A DNA stretch of 64,000 bases, taken from positions 124,001-188,000 of the forward strand of contig CAVPSX010000022.1 in assembly GCA_963708515.1 (NCBI GenBank). The letters run 5' to 3'. This document shows, one piece after another, positions 33,199 through 42,523 of the stretch. The stretch's first letter is position 1; each line of letters starts with the position of its first letter. The notes under the pieces were generated by a model. It was not told the origin of the DNA. It ran no database searches and was given only the letters and a program-made list of their open reading frames with translations. Position numbers and translations under genes: made by a program. The DNA is from JAPLJM01 sp963708515 (GTDB taxonomy: Bacteria > Desulfobacterota > Syntrophia > Syntrophales > Fen-1087).

Positions 33199-33948
33199 TC
33201 AACGCAGCTTGTTGATCATGGATGCCATATACCCGGCGCCGAAACCATTGTCGATATTGACGACGCAGACGCCGCCGGCGCAACTGTTGAGCATGGACAG
33301 CAGCGCGGCCAGGCCCTTGAAACTCGCGCCATAACCCACGCTGGTCGGAACGGCGATGACGGGCTTGTCCACCAATCCGCCGACGAGACTCGGCAGGGCG
33401 CCTTCCATGCCGGCGGCGACGATGATCACCTTTGCCCCCCGGATCACATCGAGTTTATCGAACAGGCGATGGACGCCGGCCACGCCGACATCGACGATTC
33501 TCTCCACGCGATTCCCGAAGAGTTCCGCGGTAACGGCGGCTTCCTCGGCGACGGGCAGGTCCGACGTTCCTGCCGTAACCACGGCAATATAACTGTCCGG
33601 GGTTTCCATCCTGGTCTTGCTCACCGTGATGGCGCCGGCCAGCGGATGATAGACGGCCTCCGGACAGATCTGCCGGATTTCCGCAAACAGCGCCTCGCCG
33701 GCCCGCGTGGCCAGGACATTCGAGTTTCTCTCCAGCATGGCCTGAAAAATTACTTTTACCTGCTGAGTTGTTTTTCCGGGGCAGAAAATCACCTCCGGAT
33801 AGCCGACCCGCAATTCCCGGTGCGTATCGAGTTTTGCGCATCCGAGATCCAGGTAGGGCAGGTTTTTCAATATGGCCATCCCCTCATCGACCGTGATCCG
33901 GCTGCCCCGGATGTCCTCAAGCAGGGTTTTTAATTTATCGGCATTCAT
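33199..33948 (-). CDS. larB: LarB, pyridinium-3,5-biscarboxylic acid mononucleotide synthase
   Basis: Carboxylates and hydrolyses nicotinic acid adenine dinucleotide in nickel-pincer cofactor synthesis. The C-terminal domain resembles PurE (AIR carboxylase): IAVVTAGTSDLPVAEEAAVTAEL, VGVAGVHRLFD, VIIVAAGMEGALPSLVGGLVDKPVIAVPTS, and FGAGYMASMINKL. ATG 33948 gives 249 aa; longer in-frame residues are not family-like. larC ends 45 bases upstream of this start. Confidence 0.93.
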   Translation of the reverse strand: MNADKLKTLLEDIRGSRITVDEGMAILKNLPYLDLGCAKLDTHRELRVGYPEVIFCPGKTTQQVKVIFQAMLERNSNVLATRAGEALFAEIRQICPEAVYHPLAGAITVSKTRMETPDSYIAVVTAGTSDLPVAEEAAVTAELFGNRVERIVDVGVAGVHRLFDKLDVIRGAKVIIVAAGMEGALPSLVGGLVDKPVIAVPTSVGYGASFKGLAALLSMLNSCAGGVCVVNIDNGFGAGYMASMINKLR

Positions 33949-33992
33949 GCTTTCAACCTTCCCGGCTTTTTTCGGATGGACCCGAGCGGGCG

Positions 33993-35174
33993 TCAATCCT
34001 CCCGCGAGTACAGGCTGTCGTATATTTCTTTCACGCTCACGCCTTTTTCCGCGGCAAGTTTCCGGCAGTCCTCATATTCAGGCTTGGATTTAATTTTTTT
34101 GCCACGGAAATAGGCGTTCTTCATGGTAATTGCACCGTATTTCGTTACGCGGATGGAAAAGTCCCGTTTCAGCATGGTCTTGCAGACACGCTGCGTCCTC
34201 AGGCCGAAGCTCGAGGTCTTAAGCCAGAGGATTTCCTCGATGGCCTGCCGTTCCCGGTCGCCGCAGAGGATGCTGATTTTGACCGCCGGCCGCGATTTTT
34301 TCATGATCACGGGCGTCAGAAAGACGTCGAGCGCGCCCTTCTGAAACAGGGAGTCCATCACGTCGTCGTAGAGCTCCGGGTTCATATCGTCGATATTGCA
34401 TTCCACGAGAAAGGCGTCGTCCATTTCAACATCTGCCACAGGCACTCTTTCCGGCCGTTCGCCTAAAAAGACGCGCAGCACGTTCGGGCGATCCGTATCG
34501 CGCTGTCCGATCCCGTAACCGACCTCCTTCACGGTAAAATCGGTCGTTTCCGTGAATTGGTTCACCGTAGCCGCCAGAATGGCCGCACCAGTGGGCGTTG
34601 TCGCTTCATGGGATGACCCGCCGGTTTTGATTGGAATGTCTCTGAGGATTTCTGCGGTTGCCGGCGCCGGAACGGGCAGGGTCCCGTGGGCGCAGGTGAC
34701 AAAACCGCCTCCCACTTCGACGGGGGAACACAGAATCCTGTCCACCTGCAAATAGTCCAGACACGCGGCGGCGCCAACGATATCCACGATGGAATCTATC
34801 GCCCCGACTTCGTGAAAATGAACCTCATTGAGCGCATGCCCGTGAACCTTCGCCTCGGCTGCTGCCATTTTCGTGAAGACCTTCAGGCTGATCGCTTTGA
34901 CCGTTTCAGACAGGTCACTTGCCGCGATCATCTTTGCGATGCTCCTGAACGTACTCCCTTCGGCCGGGGCGGCTTCGCGACCGACAACGACCTCAACTTT
35001 CGTCCCGGTGATGCCTCTGCGCTGATCCCGGATGATCTTGACTTCATAAGGCCCGATATCCAGCTTTTTCAATTCAGCCAGAAGGTGATTCCGATCGACG
35101 CCCAGATCGATCATGGCGCCTAGGTTCATGTCGCCGCTGATGCCGGAAAAACAGTCATAATAGAGAATTTTCAT
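33993..35174 (-). CDS. larC: LarC, nickel insertion protein
   Basis: CTP-dependent nickel insertion into the pincer cofactor. It is a single 393-aa frame from MKILYYDCFSGISGDMNLGAMIDLG through EVHFHEVGAIDSIVDIVGAAACL and PTPTGAAILA-like EATTPTGAAILAATV to VKEIYDSLYSRED. In Lactobacillus plantarum larC is made by a frameshift; here it is uninterrupted. It is followed by larB on the same strand. Confidence 0.93.
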   Translation of the reverse strand: MKILYYDCFSGISGDMNLGAMIDLGVDRNHLLAELKKLDIGPYEVKIIRDQRRGITGTKVEVVVGREAAPAEGSTFRSIAKMIAASDLSETVKAISLKVFTKMAAAEAKVHGHALNEVHFHEVGAIDSIVDIVGAAACLDYLQVDRILCSPVEVGGGFVTCAHGTLPVPAPATAEILRDIPIKTGGSSHEATTPTGAAILAATVNQFTETTDFTVKEVGYGIGQRDTDRPNVLRVFLGERPERVPVADVEMDDAFLVECNIDDMNPELYDDVMDSLFQKGALDVFLTPVIMKKSRPAVKISILCGDRERQAIEEILWLKTSSFGLRTQRVCKTMLKRDFSIRVTKYGAITMKNAYFRGKKIKSKPEYEDCRKLAAEKGVSVKEIYDSLYSRED

Positions 35175-35192
35175 ATTTATTCTTTTTCCAAC

Positions 35193-35750
35193 CTACCTCA
35201 ATGTTCTCTGGAACAGTTCCCGAATAGCTTTTTTGCCGTTTTCTTCCAGAAAGCGTGTTCCCGTGCCTGCAAAATGACCATGACGGATGACCGGCTCGTC
35301 TCCCTTTTTTCGCTCAACCCAATCGGTATGATTCCAACTGAACCAGGCATTGTGCTTTTGATCAAATACATACAAGGGTTTGTTGCAGAGTTTGCTGAAC
35401 TCAGCACCCCATCCCGTACCGCCTTTTACGGTTTTATCCGCCAGGATCTCCCCAATCACGTACACTTCTTGTCCATTGTTGATCTGATACCAAATGCTTT
35501 GCAGGATTTTACGAAAGGTGGGATTATCCGTGTAATGGCGATTCATCAACCGTGATACATATTCCAGGCTCACGTCACCATTTTTTAATTCTTCTCGAGT
35601 CAGAACGCGCAGTCCGCGCTGCCGAACTCTGCTGTGTCCTTCAAATGTAAAATTCACTTCATCAATGCCAAAAAGCTCGGCATTCACACCAAATTCCGCT
35701 TCAGCACCGTTTGCACCTCCGCTGAAAAGAATCAAATTTTCGGTCTTCAT
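35193..35750 (-). CDS. SLOG-like Rossmannoid protein (putative)
   Basis: A 185-aa protein starting at ATG 35750 after AAAGGA. The N-terminal LILFSGGANGAEAEFGVNAELFGID has the glycine-rich loop of SLOG/lysine-decarboxylase-like nucleotide-binding folds. It continues VNFTFEGHSRVRQRG, QEVYVIGEILADKTVKGGTGWGAEFSKL, YVFDQKHNAWFSW and FAGTGTRFLEENGKKAIRELF. It probably binds a nucleotide or nucleotide sugar; the reaction is unknown. It lies directly upstream of larC, 18 bases away, so it may be co-transcribed with larCB. Confidence 0.6.
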   Translation of the reverse strand: MKTENLILFSGGANGAEAEFGVNAELFGIDEVNFTFEGHSRVRQRGLRVLTREELKNGDVSLEYVSRLMNRHYTDNPTFRKILQSIWYQINNGQEVYVIGEILADKTVKGGTGWGAEFSKLCNKPLYVFDQKHNAWFSWNHTDWVERKKGDEPVIRHGHFAGTGTRFLEENGKKAIRELFQRTLR

Positions 35751-35804
35751 CTTTATTCCTTTCTTCAAACCCTGTATTTTATGTGCTGTAAGTGATGTTA
35801 CTGA

Positions 35805-37562
35805 CTATGATGTCTTCTGAAATATTGAGAATTTGAGTGAAACCACTGTGCCCTTGCCCGGTGTGCTGTCAATCTCCATTGATCCCTGGTGGGCCTTCAT
35901 CAGATGCTTGACAATTGATAACCCCAGACCCGTGCCGCCCAGATCGCGTGAGCGCATTTTATCGACGCGATAGAACCGCTCGCCCAGTCGCGGTAGCTCG
36001 CTTTTCGGGATTCCCGGGCCACTATCGGTTATCTTTAACGTAATGAAATCATGTTCATCTTCGGACGCCGCGATGGAAACCTGGCCCCCGTCCGGCGTGA
36101 ATTTCACGGCATTGTCGAGAATATTCAGCATGATCTGTACGGCCTTGTCCCGGTCTGCGCGGATTAACGGCAATTCCGCAGACAGATCCGTCCGGAGCGA
36201 TATGTTTTTCAGGGCAGCATTGGCCTGAATCAACATAAGCGCCCTTTCCAGAACGTCCGCGACAACCAGCCCCTCCAGATTCAGTTTTGTTTCTCCGAGT
36301 TCAATATTGGAAAGGATGAGCAGGTCATCGACCAGCCGGTTCAGGCGCAGGGCGTTTTCCCGGATCGTATGCAGGAATTTTCGGGCCATCGCCGTATCTT
36401 CGATGGCCCCCTGCTCGAGGGTTTCCACAAAACCGATGATCGCCGTCAGCGGTGTTTTGATTTCATGCGTGGCATTGGCCACAAAATCAACCCGCATCCT
36501 TTCGAGTTTTTTCAGGCGGGTCAAGTCATGAAAGACCATCATGGTTTTCGGCGCCTCTCCGGGCAGATTCTTGACGGCGGAGATGCTCACATCCAGAACC
36601 AGGGGCATGTCGTCGCCCAGCGCAATCTCCTGCAAAACCGGCTCTCCCGCCTGCCGGAAGCGATTCAAGGCATCCTGCAGTTCCACGTTCCGGAATACCT
36701 CTAACACGCTTTTCCCTACGATATCGGCATATTCACGACCGATGATATCCGCCATGCCCTTGTTGAGATTCTCGATCCGGTGCTGAGCGTCCAGGACCAT
36801 AACCCCTTCGGCCATGCCGGCAAAGGCGGCGCGCAATTTCCATCGCTCATCATTGGCCTGCCTGATTTTTTCCTGGAGTCCGGAAACCATCTCATTGATA
36901 TTCCTTGCCAGTTGACCGATTTCATCACGCGATTCGATCATGACCATTCCGGAAACATCCCCCTTGCGGATTCGATCCGTGAAGGCCGCTATTTCCTGTA
37001 TGGGGGCAACTATTTTAGATGAAAAAACAACAGCCAGGATCACAGAAAGAAGCAATGTCAAAAGCAGCGCCTTCAAAACCGAAAGTCTGATTTCATCAAC
37101 CGATTGCACCACCTGAAACATCGGCCGGGAAAGACGGATGTACCCGGTGAGATTTTGCCCGTCATAGAGCGGCAGGGCCACATTGAGCGTATCCGCCTTG
37201 AGTGTCTGACTGTAGCGGATCGAAGCTCCCTGGCCTTTCAGACGCGCTTCCTGGATCTCGGAGCGGTTCAGATGATTGTCCACAGCGATCAGGTGGCGTT
37301 CCGAATCGGCGATGACCCGGCCGGCGGCGTCAATAAGCGTCACGCGCGCCTGCGCCCGCTCCGCGAGCAGGCGGAATTGCCTGGCGATCTCGGCATCCGG
37401 CATGAGCGCTATGATCTTCGCCTGTGCCATCAGGTCATCCTCAATCCAGCGGGTCAGGCCGGCTTTGATCTGTCTTTCGATCACGAAGCCGGCAACGACC
37501 ACGGCCAGAACGGCAATGACCACATAGGCGCCGAACAGCTTGAAAAAAAGACGCGTCCTCAT
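35805..37562 (-). CDS. phoR: PhoR-like sensor histidine kinase
   Basis: Membrane histidine kinase of the phosphate response. The 585-aa protein has helix 1 (LFGAYVVIAVLAVVVAGFVI), a periplasmic loop to residue ~160, and helix 2 (ALLLTLLLSVILAVVFSS). HAMP (APIQEIAAFTDRIRKGDVSG) and PAS (~250-350) follow. The HisKA domain has His366 (FVANATHEIKTPLTAIIGF) and the HATPase has N, G1 and G2 boxes (NILDNAVKFTPDGG, DSGPGIPKSELPRLGERFY, GTGLGLSIVKHLM). It is the last gene of the pst-phoU run. The PhoB response regulator is not in the window. Confidence 0.9.
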   Translation of the reverse strand: MRTRLFFKLFGAYVVIAVLAVVVAGFVIERQIKAGLTRWIEDDLMAQAKIIALMPDAEIARQFRLLAERAQARVTLIDAAGRVIADSERHLIAVDNHLNRSEIQEARLKGQGASIRYSQTLKADTLNVALPLYDGQNLTGYIRLSRPMFQVVQSVDEIRLSVLKALLLTLLLSVILAVVFSSKIVAPIQEIAAFTDRIRKGDVSGMVMIESRDEIGQLARNINEMVSGLQEKIRQANDERWKLRAAFAGMAEGVMVLDAQHRIENLNKGMADIIGREYADIVGKSVLEVFRNVELQDALNRFRQAGEPVLQEIALGDDMPLVLDVSISAVKNLPGEAPKTMMVFHDLTRLKKLERMRVDFVANATHEIKTPLTAIIGFVETLEQGAIEDTAMARKFLHTIRENALRLNRLVDDLLILSNIELGETKLNLEGLVVADVLERALMLIQANAALKNISLRTDLSAELPLIRADRDKAVQIMLNILDNAVKFTPDGGQVSIAASEDEHDFITLKITDSGPGIPKSELPRLGERFYRVDKMRSRDLGGTGLGLSIVKHLMKAHQGSMEIDSTPGKGTVVSLKFSIFQKTS

Positions 37563-37568
37563 TGTTCC

Positions 37569-38258
37569 CTATTCCTTCGGCTCGCAGGATGACTTGTGCC
37601 TGACGCTGTGACCCGTTACCATATAGACCACCATGTCGGCAATGCCGGCGGCGTGATCGGATATGCGCTCCAGGCTTTTGGAAATCTGCATGATGTAAAG
37701 CGACGCGTGGATCTTCCGGGGATCTTCCAGCATAAAGGTGAGCAGTTCCCGGAAGATCTGATCGTTGAGCTGATCGATCGCGTCATCTTCCTCGCGGACG
37801 CTTGTCGCCAGTGCGACATTTTCATGCACGAGGGCGTCAAGACTTTCCCGGATCATTTTCCGGGCGATCTCCGCCATGCGGGGCAGGTCGATGTAAGGCT
37901 TGATCTGGGGCACGTCATTGAGAATGATCGCCTTTTCGGCGATGTTGGAGGCCATGTCCCCGATGCGCTCCAGGTGACCGTTAATCTTGATTGCCGTCGT
38001 GATGAAGCGCAGATCCCGGGCGGCGGGCTGCCTCAAAGCCAGCAGCCGGATGCATTTTTCCTCGATCTCGACATCGATCCGGTCAATCTGATCATCATCG
38101 CAGACGACCTGCCGCGCCAGCTCCGAGTCCCGTTCCAGCAGGGCCTGCATACTGCGCTCAATCGCGCGCTCCGTCAGGGCGCCCAGATAAAGGAGTCCCT
38201 CCTTGATTTCCCGGAGTTCCCGTTCGTATTCCCTGCTGGTATGCCTTCTTTCTTCCAT
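37569..38258 (-). CDS. phoU: Phosphate transport regulator PhoU
   Basis: Links the Pst transporter to PhoR. The 229-aa protein has two three-helix bundles with metal-binding repeats: RERSMQALLERDSELARQVVCDDDQIDRIDVEIEEKCI and the second ENVALATSVREEDDAIDQLNDQIFREL. ERIGDMASNIAEKAI and LERISDHAAGIADMVVYMVTG are the characteristic ERxxDHA motifs. It lies between pstB and phoR with short gaps. Confidence 0.95.
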   Translation of the reverse strand: MEERRHTSREYERELREIKEGLLYLGALTERAIERSMQALLERDSELARQVVCDDDQIDRIDVEIEEKCIRLLALRQPAARDLRFITTAIKINGHLERIGDMASNIAEKAIILNDVPQIKPYIDLPRMAEIARKMIRESLDALVHENVALATSVREEDDAIDQLNDQIFRELLTFMLEDPRKIHASLYIMQISKSLERISDHAAGIADMVVYMVTGHSVRHKSSCEPKE

Positions 38259-38271
38259 GTTGTGCTCCTTA

Positions 38272-39032
38272 TCAACCGAACCGTCCTGTGATGTAATCTT
38301 CCGTCTGCTTGACGGCGGGATTGGTGAAGATCTTTTCCGTCTGGTTGAATTCGATCAGTTTCCCGATATAAAAGAATCCCGTGTATTCGGAGACGCGCGC
38401 CGCCTGCTGCATGTTGTGCGTCACGATAATGATCGTGTAGCGCCGCTTCAGTTCGTCGATGAGCTCTTCGATTTTTGCCGTGGAGATGGGGTCCAGCGCC
38501 GACGTCGGCTCGTCCATGAGCAGCACGTCAGGCTTCATGGCCAGCGCCCGGGCGATACAGAGCCGCTGCTGCTGGCCGCCTGACAGCGTCATGGCCGACC
38601 GGTCCAGAATATCCTTGACCTCGTCCCACAGGACGGCCTGCTTGAGACTCTGTTCGACAAGGGCTTCCAGTTCGGCCTTGTTCGTGATACCCGACAGCTT
38701 CGGCGCGTAGGTAATATTGTTAATATGGATTTCGGAAAAGGGTTTGGTTTCTGGAAAACCATGCCGACGCGCCGCCGGATTTCGACCGGGTCTACATCCG
38801 GGGCATAGATATTGCGGCCTTCCAACAGGATTTCGCCTTCCACCCGGGTGCCGAGGATCAGGTCATTCATGCGGTTCAGCAGTCGCAGCAGCGTCGATTT
38901 TCCGCAACCGGACGGCCCGATCAGGGCGGTCACGCGGTTTTTTTCAAAATCCATCGTGACGTCCGTCAATGCCCGGAACGAACCGTAGTAAAAATCAACA
39001 TTTTTCGCTGTTATGATAACATTTTTCTCCAT
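38272..39032 (-). CDS. pstB: Phosphate ABC transporter ATPase PstB (one frame break)
   Basis: ATPase of phosphate uptake. ATG 39032 follows AGGTGG and overlaps pstA. The first part holds Walker A (GPSGCGKSTLLRLLNRMN) and the Q-loop (GMVFQKPNPFPKS). The frame breaks near 38720-38727 in an AT-rich stretch; the next frame reads NNITYAPKLSG and later has the signature LSGGQQQRLCIARAL, Walker B VLLMDEPTSALDP and the H-loop. One extra base restores a protein of about 254 aa, the normal length. Because pstSCA and phoU are otherwise kept, a sequence error is likelier than true loss. Confidence 0.85.
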
Positions 39033-39034
39033 GT

Positions 39035-39907
39035 TTACCACCTTTTTTTCCTGCGGATGGCGCTTCGAATCAAAATCGCGATCAGATCGATGCCCAGAAC
39101 CAGGGCAATCAGCACGAGTGCCGTTCCGAACTGCAGCGGCCGGGTTAGTTCGATATTCGTGCCGGCCGTGGCCAGAACATAGATATGATAGGGCAGGGCC
39201 ATAACCTCGTCGAAGATCGAGCGGGGCAGGATTGCCGTAAAAAAAGCCGCCGCCGTGAACATGATGGGCGCTGTCTCACCCGCGGCACGGCCGACACCGA
39301 GGATGGCGCCCGTCAGAATGCTGGGCAAGGCTGAGGGCAGGACGATCCGGGAAATGGTGTTCCATTTCGAAACGCCCAGCGCCAGTGAGGCTTCCCGGAA
39401 TGTCTGCGGCACCGACTTGAGCGCCTCTTCCGAAGCCCCGATGATGGTCGGCAGGATCAGGATTCCAAGGGTCAGGGAGCCGGCAAGGATGCTGGAGCCG
39501 AATTTCAGAAAGACGACGAAAAAACCGAGCCCGAAAAGTCCGAAAACCACGGAAGGCACGCCGGCCAGGCAATTCACGCCAACCCGGATCATGCGGATCA
39601 CGCGCCCCTGTTTGGCGTATTCCGTCAGATAGATGGCCGATACGACTCCCAGGGGCAATGCGAGGGCAATGGCGCCGATGGTCAGATAAAGCGTGCCCAC
39701 GATGGCGGGCATGATGCCGCCCTTTGTCATGGAATCTGTCGGCGGCAGGGTCAGAAAATCCCATGAAATCGCCCGGAAGCCGTGGATGAAAACATAGGAC
39801 AAAATGCCGAGCAGGGTGAGTGTGATGACTGCCGCAGACAGGCTCACCACGCCGAAGAACAGCCGCTGTTTGAAATACCGCCACTGCATGTAGGATTGCT
39901 GCGTCAT
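39035..39907 (-). CDS. pstA: Phosphate ABC transporter permease PstA
   Basis: Membrane component of phosphate uptake. The 290-aa protein has six helices and the EAA-type loop EEALKSVPQTFREASLALGVSKWNTISRIVLPSALPSIL. Its ATG overlaps the pstC stop. AGETAPIMFTAAAF and the N-terminal LGILSYVFIHGFRAISWDFLT are typical of PstA. Confidence 0.95.
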   Translation of the reverse strand: MTQQSYMQWRYFKQRLFFGVVSLSAAVITLTLLGILSYVFIHGFRAISWDFLTLPPTDSMTKGGIMPAIVGTLYLTIGAIALALPLGVVSAIYLTEYAKQGRVIRMIRVGVNCLAGVPSVVFGLFGLGFFVVFLKFGSSILAGSLTLGILILPTIIGASEEALKSVPQTFREASLALGVSKWNTISRIVLPSALPSILTGAILGVGRAAGETAPIMFTAAAFFTAILPRSIFDEVMALPYHIYVLATAGTNIELTRPLQFGTALVLIALVLGIDLIAILIRSAIRRKKRW

Positions 39908-40794
39908 TACAACGTTCCCGAACCTTCTTCCTTGAATTTATTGGAAATGTAATCGGCCAGCAGGTTGAAGGCCAGCGTGATGAAAAACAAGACTATACCC
40001 GTCGCGAACAGGGCATGGTAATGCCCGCTTTGAAAAGGTGCCTCGCCCATTTCCGCCGCGATGGAGGCCGGCATGGGGCGCACGGAATCGAAAATGCTGT
40101 GTGGAATGGCAGCAGCGCCGCCCGCCACCATCAACACGACCATTGTTTCACCGATGGCGCGGGCCATGCCCAGGATCACGGCTGTGGAAATGCCGGAAAG
40201 CGCCGCCGGCACCGTGACGCGGACGATTGTTTCATATTTGGTCGCCCCCAGGGCGTAGGAAGCCTCTTTGAATTCTCTCGGAACGGCGTACAGTGCATCC
40301 TCCGAGATGCTCGAGATGGTGGGAATGGCCATGATGGCGAGCATGACCGAAGCGTTGACGATATTGAGTCCTGTCGGCAGATCGAATGTTTCCTGCAGCC
40401 AGGGTGCGACGATCACCATGCCGAAAAAGCCGAGAACGACCGAAGGCAGGCCGGCCAAAAGCTCGATGACCGACTTCAGGATCTCCTTGATCGACGCCGG
40501 GGCGATTTCGGAAATGTAAATCGCGGACAGGACGCCCAGGGGCACCGCTATCAGGCAGGCCAGCAGCGTGACGATCACCGAGCCGACAACCAAAGGCCAG
40601 ATACCGTATTCCGGGGGATCATAAGTGGGATACCAGTGTGTCCCGAAGAGAAACTGCGAAAATGAAATCTCGCGGAAAATGGGGATGCCTTCCCGGAATA
40701 GAAAAATGACGATCAGTGCAAGAATCAGCACAGAGAGAAAAGCAAACGCAGCGAAAATATTCTTGATGACGATTTCTTTGAGATGTCTGGTCAC
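39907..40794 (-). CDS. pstC: Phosphate ABC transporter permease PstC
   Basis: Membrane component of phosphate uptake. I prefer GTG 40794, which follows AAAAGG by 6 bases and gives 295 aa; a longer in-frame reading to 40884 would begin near the pstS-pstC hairpin. Family motifs: FREGIPIFREISFSQFLFGTHWYPT, PLGVLSAIYISEIAP, the loop SEDALYAVPREFKEASYALGATKYETI, and GMARAIGETMVVLMVAG. Confidence 0.92.
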   Translation of the reverse strand: MTRHLKEIVIKNIFAAFAFLSVLILALIVIFLFREGIPIFREISFSQFLFGTHWYPTYDPPEYGIWPLVVGSVIVTLLACLIAVPLGVLSAIYISEIAPASIKEILKSVIELLAGLPSVVLGFFGMVIVAPWLQETFDLPTGLNIVNASVMLAIMAIPTISSISEDALYAVPREFKEASYALGATKYETIVRVTVPAALSGISTAVILGMARAIGETMVVLMVAGGAAAIPHSIFDSVRPMPASIAAEMGEAPFQSGHYHALFATGIVLFFITLAFNLLADYISNKFKEEGSGTL

Positions 40795-40918
40795 AGTTTG
40801 CCTTTTCTTTTTACGATATGTGTTTTTATCATGCCTCAATACCGTCGCCAACAAGAAAAGCATCATGCCCTGTTGCGCCGCCAAGAACGGGTTCAGCCGG
40901 GCCGCCGTAACAAGCGGA

Positions 40919-40953
40919 CAGGCAGAGACAGGGCGGCAACCTGTCTCTGCCTG
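40919..40953 (-). promoter_or_regulatory. pstS-pstC intergenic hairpin
   Basis: CAGGCAGAGACAGG and CCTGTCTCTGCCTG form a perfect 14-bp stem with a 7-base loop, 25 bases past the pstS stop. No T run follows on the minus strand, so it probably stabilises the pstS message or gives partial termination, making more PstS than PstC. Confidence 0.75.
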
Positions 40954-40977
40954 TGTGGAAAGGGGGCTTTGATATGA

Positions 40978-41806
40978 TTATTTTTTGGCGCCCCTGACGG
41001 GGACGTAACCGTCCTTGGCAACCAGTTCCTGCCCTTGCGGGCTCAAAACGAATTCGAGGTATTTGGCGACCTTTCCCGCCGGCTTGCCCATTCGTGTACA
41101 TATACAGCGGCCGGGAAACGGGATAGGTCTTTGAAAAGGCGGTTTCGAGCGTTGCCTCGACGCCGTTGACCGTCAGGGGCTTGATCGACTTGTTGATATA
41201 TCCCAGCCCGATATAGCCGATGGCGTAGCGGTTTTTGGATACGGTCTGGACAATGGCGCCGTTGGAGGCTTGCATCTGGGCGCGCGGCGTCACCTTCGCT
41301 TTGTTCAGGACCATTTCGGCCCAGGCTTCGAAGGTTCCCGAACTGCTGTCTCTGGAGATCACGACGATCTGAAGATCATCGCCGCCCACTTCCTTCCAGT
41401 TCGTGATCTTGCCTTGGTAGATCTGGCTCAACTGATCGATGCTGAGATTTTTTACCTTGTTTCTCGGATTGACGATAGGCACGATGGCGTCATAGGCGAC
41501 GATGATCTCATGGGGATCGGCGCCCTTGGACTTGGCCAGTTCGGCTTCGTTTTTCTTGATTTCCCGTGATGAATTGGCAATGTCCGTCGATTTGTCGATC
41601 AGGGCCTTGATGCCCTCGCCCGACCCGCCGCCGGACAGCGAGATATTGACGCCCGGATTTGCTTTCATGAATGCTTCCAGCGTCGATTGCGCGATGGGAA
41701 GTACGGTGGTCGAACCCTTGATGACGATGTTTTCGGCAAAGGCCGCACCGGCGCCAACGAAAAGACACGCTGCCGTCAGCAAAAACGCTTTAAAAAGCTT
41801 GTTCAT
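40978..41806 (-). CDS. pstS: Phosphate-binding protein PstS (one frame break)
   Basis: Periplasmic phosphate receptor. Signal peptide MNKLFKAFLLTAACLFVGAGAAFA; then IVIKGSTTVLPIAQSTLEAF, LSGGGSGEGIKALIDKSTDIANSSREIK, VISRDSSSGTFEAWAEMVL and YAIGYIGLGYI. The frame breaks at the CCC of 41087-41089. Removing one base gives PAGKVAKYLEFVLSPQGQ, then LVAKDGYVPVRGAKK and a stop at 40978, a normal PstS end (about 275 aa). Without correction the tail runs into nonsense up to 40829. The gene has a Pho box and AGGAGG before its ATG. Confidence 0.9.
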
Positions 41807-41834
41807 TTGAATCCTCCTGATTTTATTTGGGCCT

Positions 41835-41879
41835 AATATATACAGGAAATGTTGCAGTTTGATGACAGGATTGTGAAGA
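41835..41879 (-). promoter_or_regulatory. Pho box and -10 element for pstS
   Basis: On the minus strand the motif 41879-41851 contains 11-base repeats starting TTCAC, GTCAT and GCAAC, including CTGTCATCAAACTG, close to the PhoB consensus. A TATATT -10 (41840-41835) lies 10 bases after it. The same layout occurs at 43501-43545. Confidence 0.8.
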
Positions 41880-41991
41880 TCCGGTTAAAAGTAAATTGGA
41901 ATGAACAAAATCAGTCGCTGACAAGAATCGAGCTTTGCATCCTGCAATCAGCAACGGGTGTTTTTTCAAAACGGAAGGTAAGGGATTGAAC

Positions 41992-42429
41992 TCAGGTCTC
42001 ATTGTTACCAAGATCTGTCAACCAGTTCCTGATTTGTCGGTCAATCCGGTCACGGACGTCTCTAAACTTCTGTAATTTCTCTTCATCTGAGCCGACAAAT
42101 GCCGCCGGGTCTTCAAAAGACCAGTGCAGGCGATGGCTAATCCCCGGGAAAGTTGCCGGGCATTTATCTTCAGCATCAGAGCAAACCGTAATCAGATATC
42201 CAAAATTAAGCTTACCTATGTATTCACTGACATGCTTCGCATAATGACCTTCAAGGGTAATGCCAATTTCCTGCAAGACTTGCCGGGTATATGGGTTGAT
42301 ACCTTTCGGTTCAAGACCAGCGCTGAAGACCTCAAATTTGTCTCCCGCATACTTCCTGAGTATCGCTTCTGCTATCTGGCTTCGCGCGGAATTCCCAGTA
42401 CACATAAACAATGCCTTGACCTTGCTCAT
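41992..42429 (-). CDS. arsC: Arsenate reductase, thioredoxin-coupled (LMW-PTPase family)
   Basis: Reduces arsenate to arsenite. The 145-aa protein has the P-loop MCTGNSARSQIAEAIL with Cys10 and the paired cysteines of the relay (VCSDAEDKCPATFPG), so it is the thioredoxin-dependent ArsC rather than a tyrosine phosphatase. HWSFEDPAAFVGSDEEKLQKFRDVRD is typical. It lies between the pstS operon and a Pho-box promoter, on the same strand. No arsenite exporter is close, but arsM is 2 kb away. Confidence 0.9.
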   Translation of the reverse strand: MSKVKALFMCTGNSARSQIAEAILRKYAGDKFEVFSAGLEPKGINPYTRQVLQEIGITLEGHYAKHVSEYIGKLNFGYLITVCSDAEDKCPATFPGISHRLHWSFEDPAAFVGSDEEKLQKFRDVRDRIDRQIRNWLTDLGNNET

Positions 42430-42523
42430 CTTTGCACCTCTCTATTGATTATTGTCATGTTGCCGTTTCAGAACAAGGACCGGATTTTCGGCTTCTCTAA
42501 TTTGACCCTTCTTAAAAGTTTGT

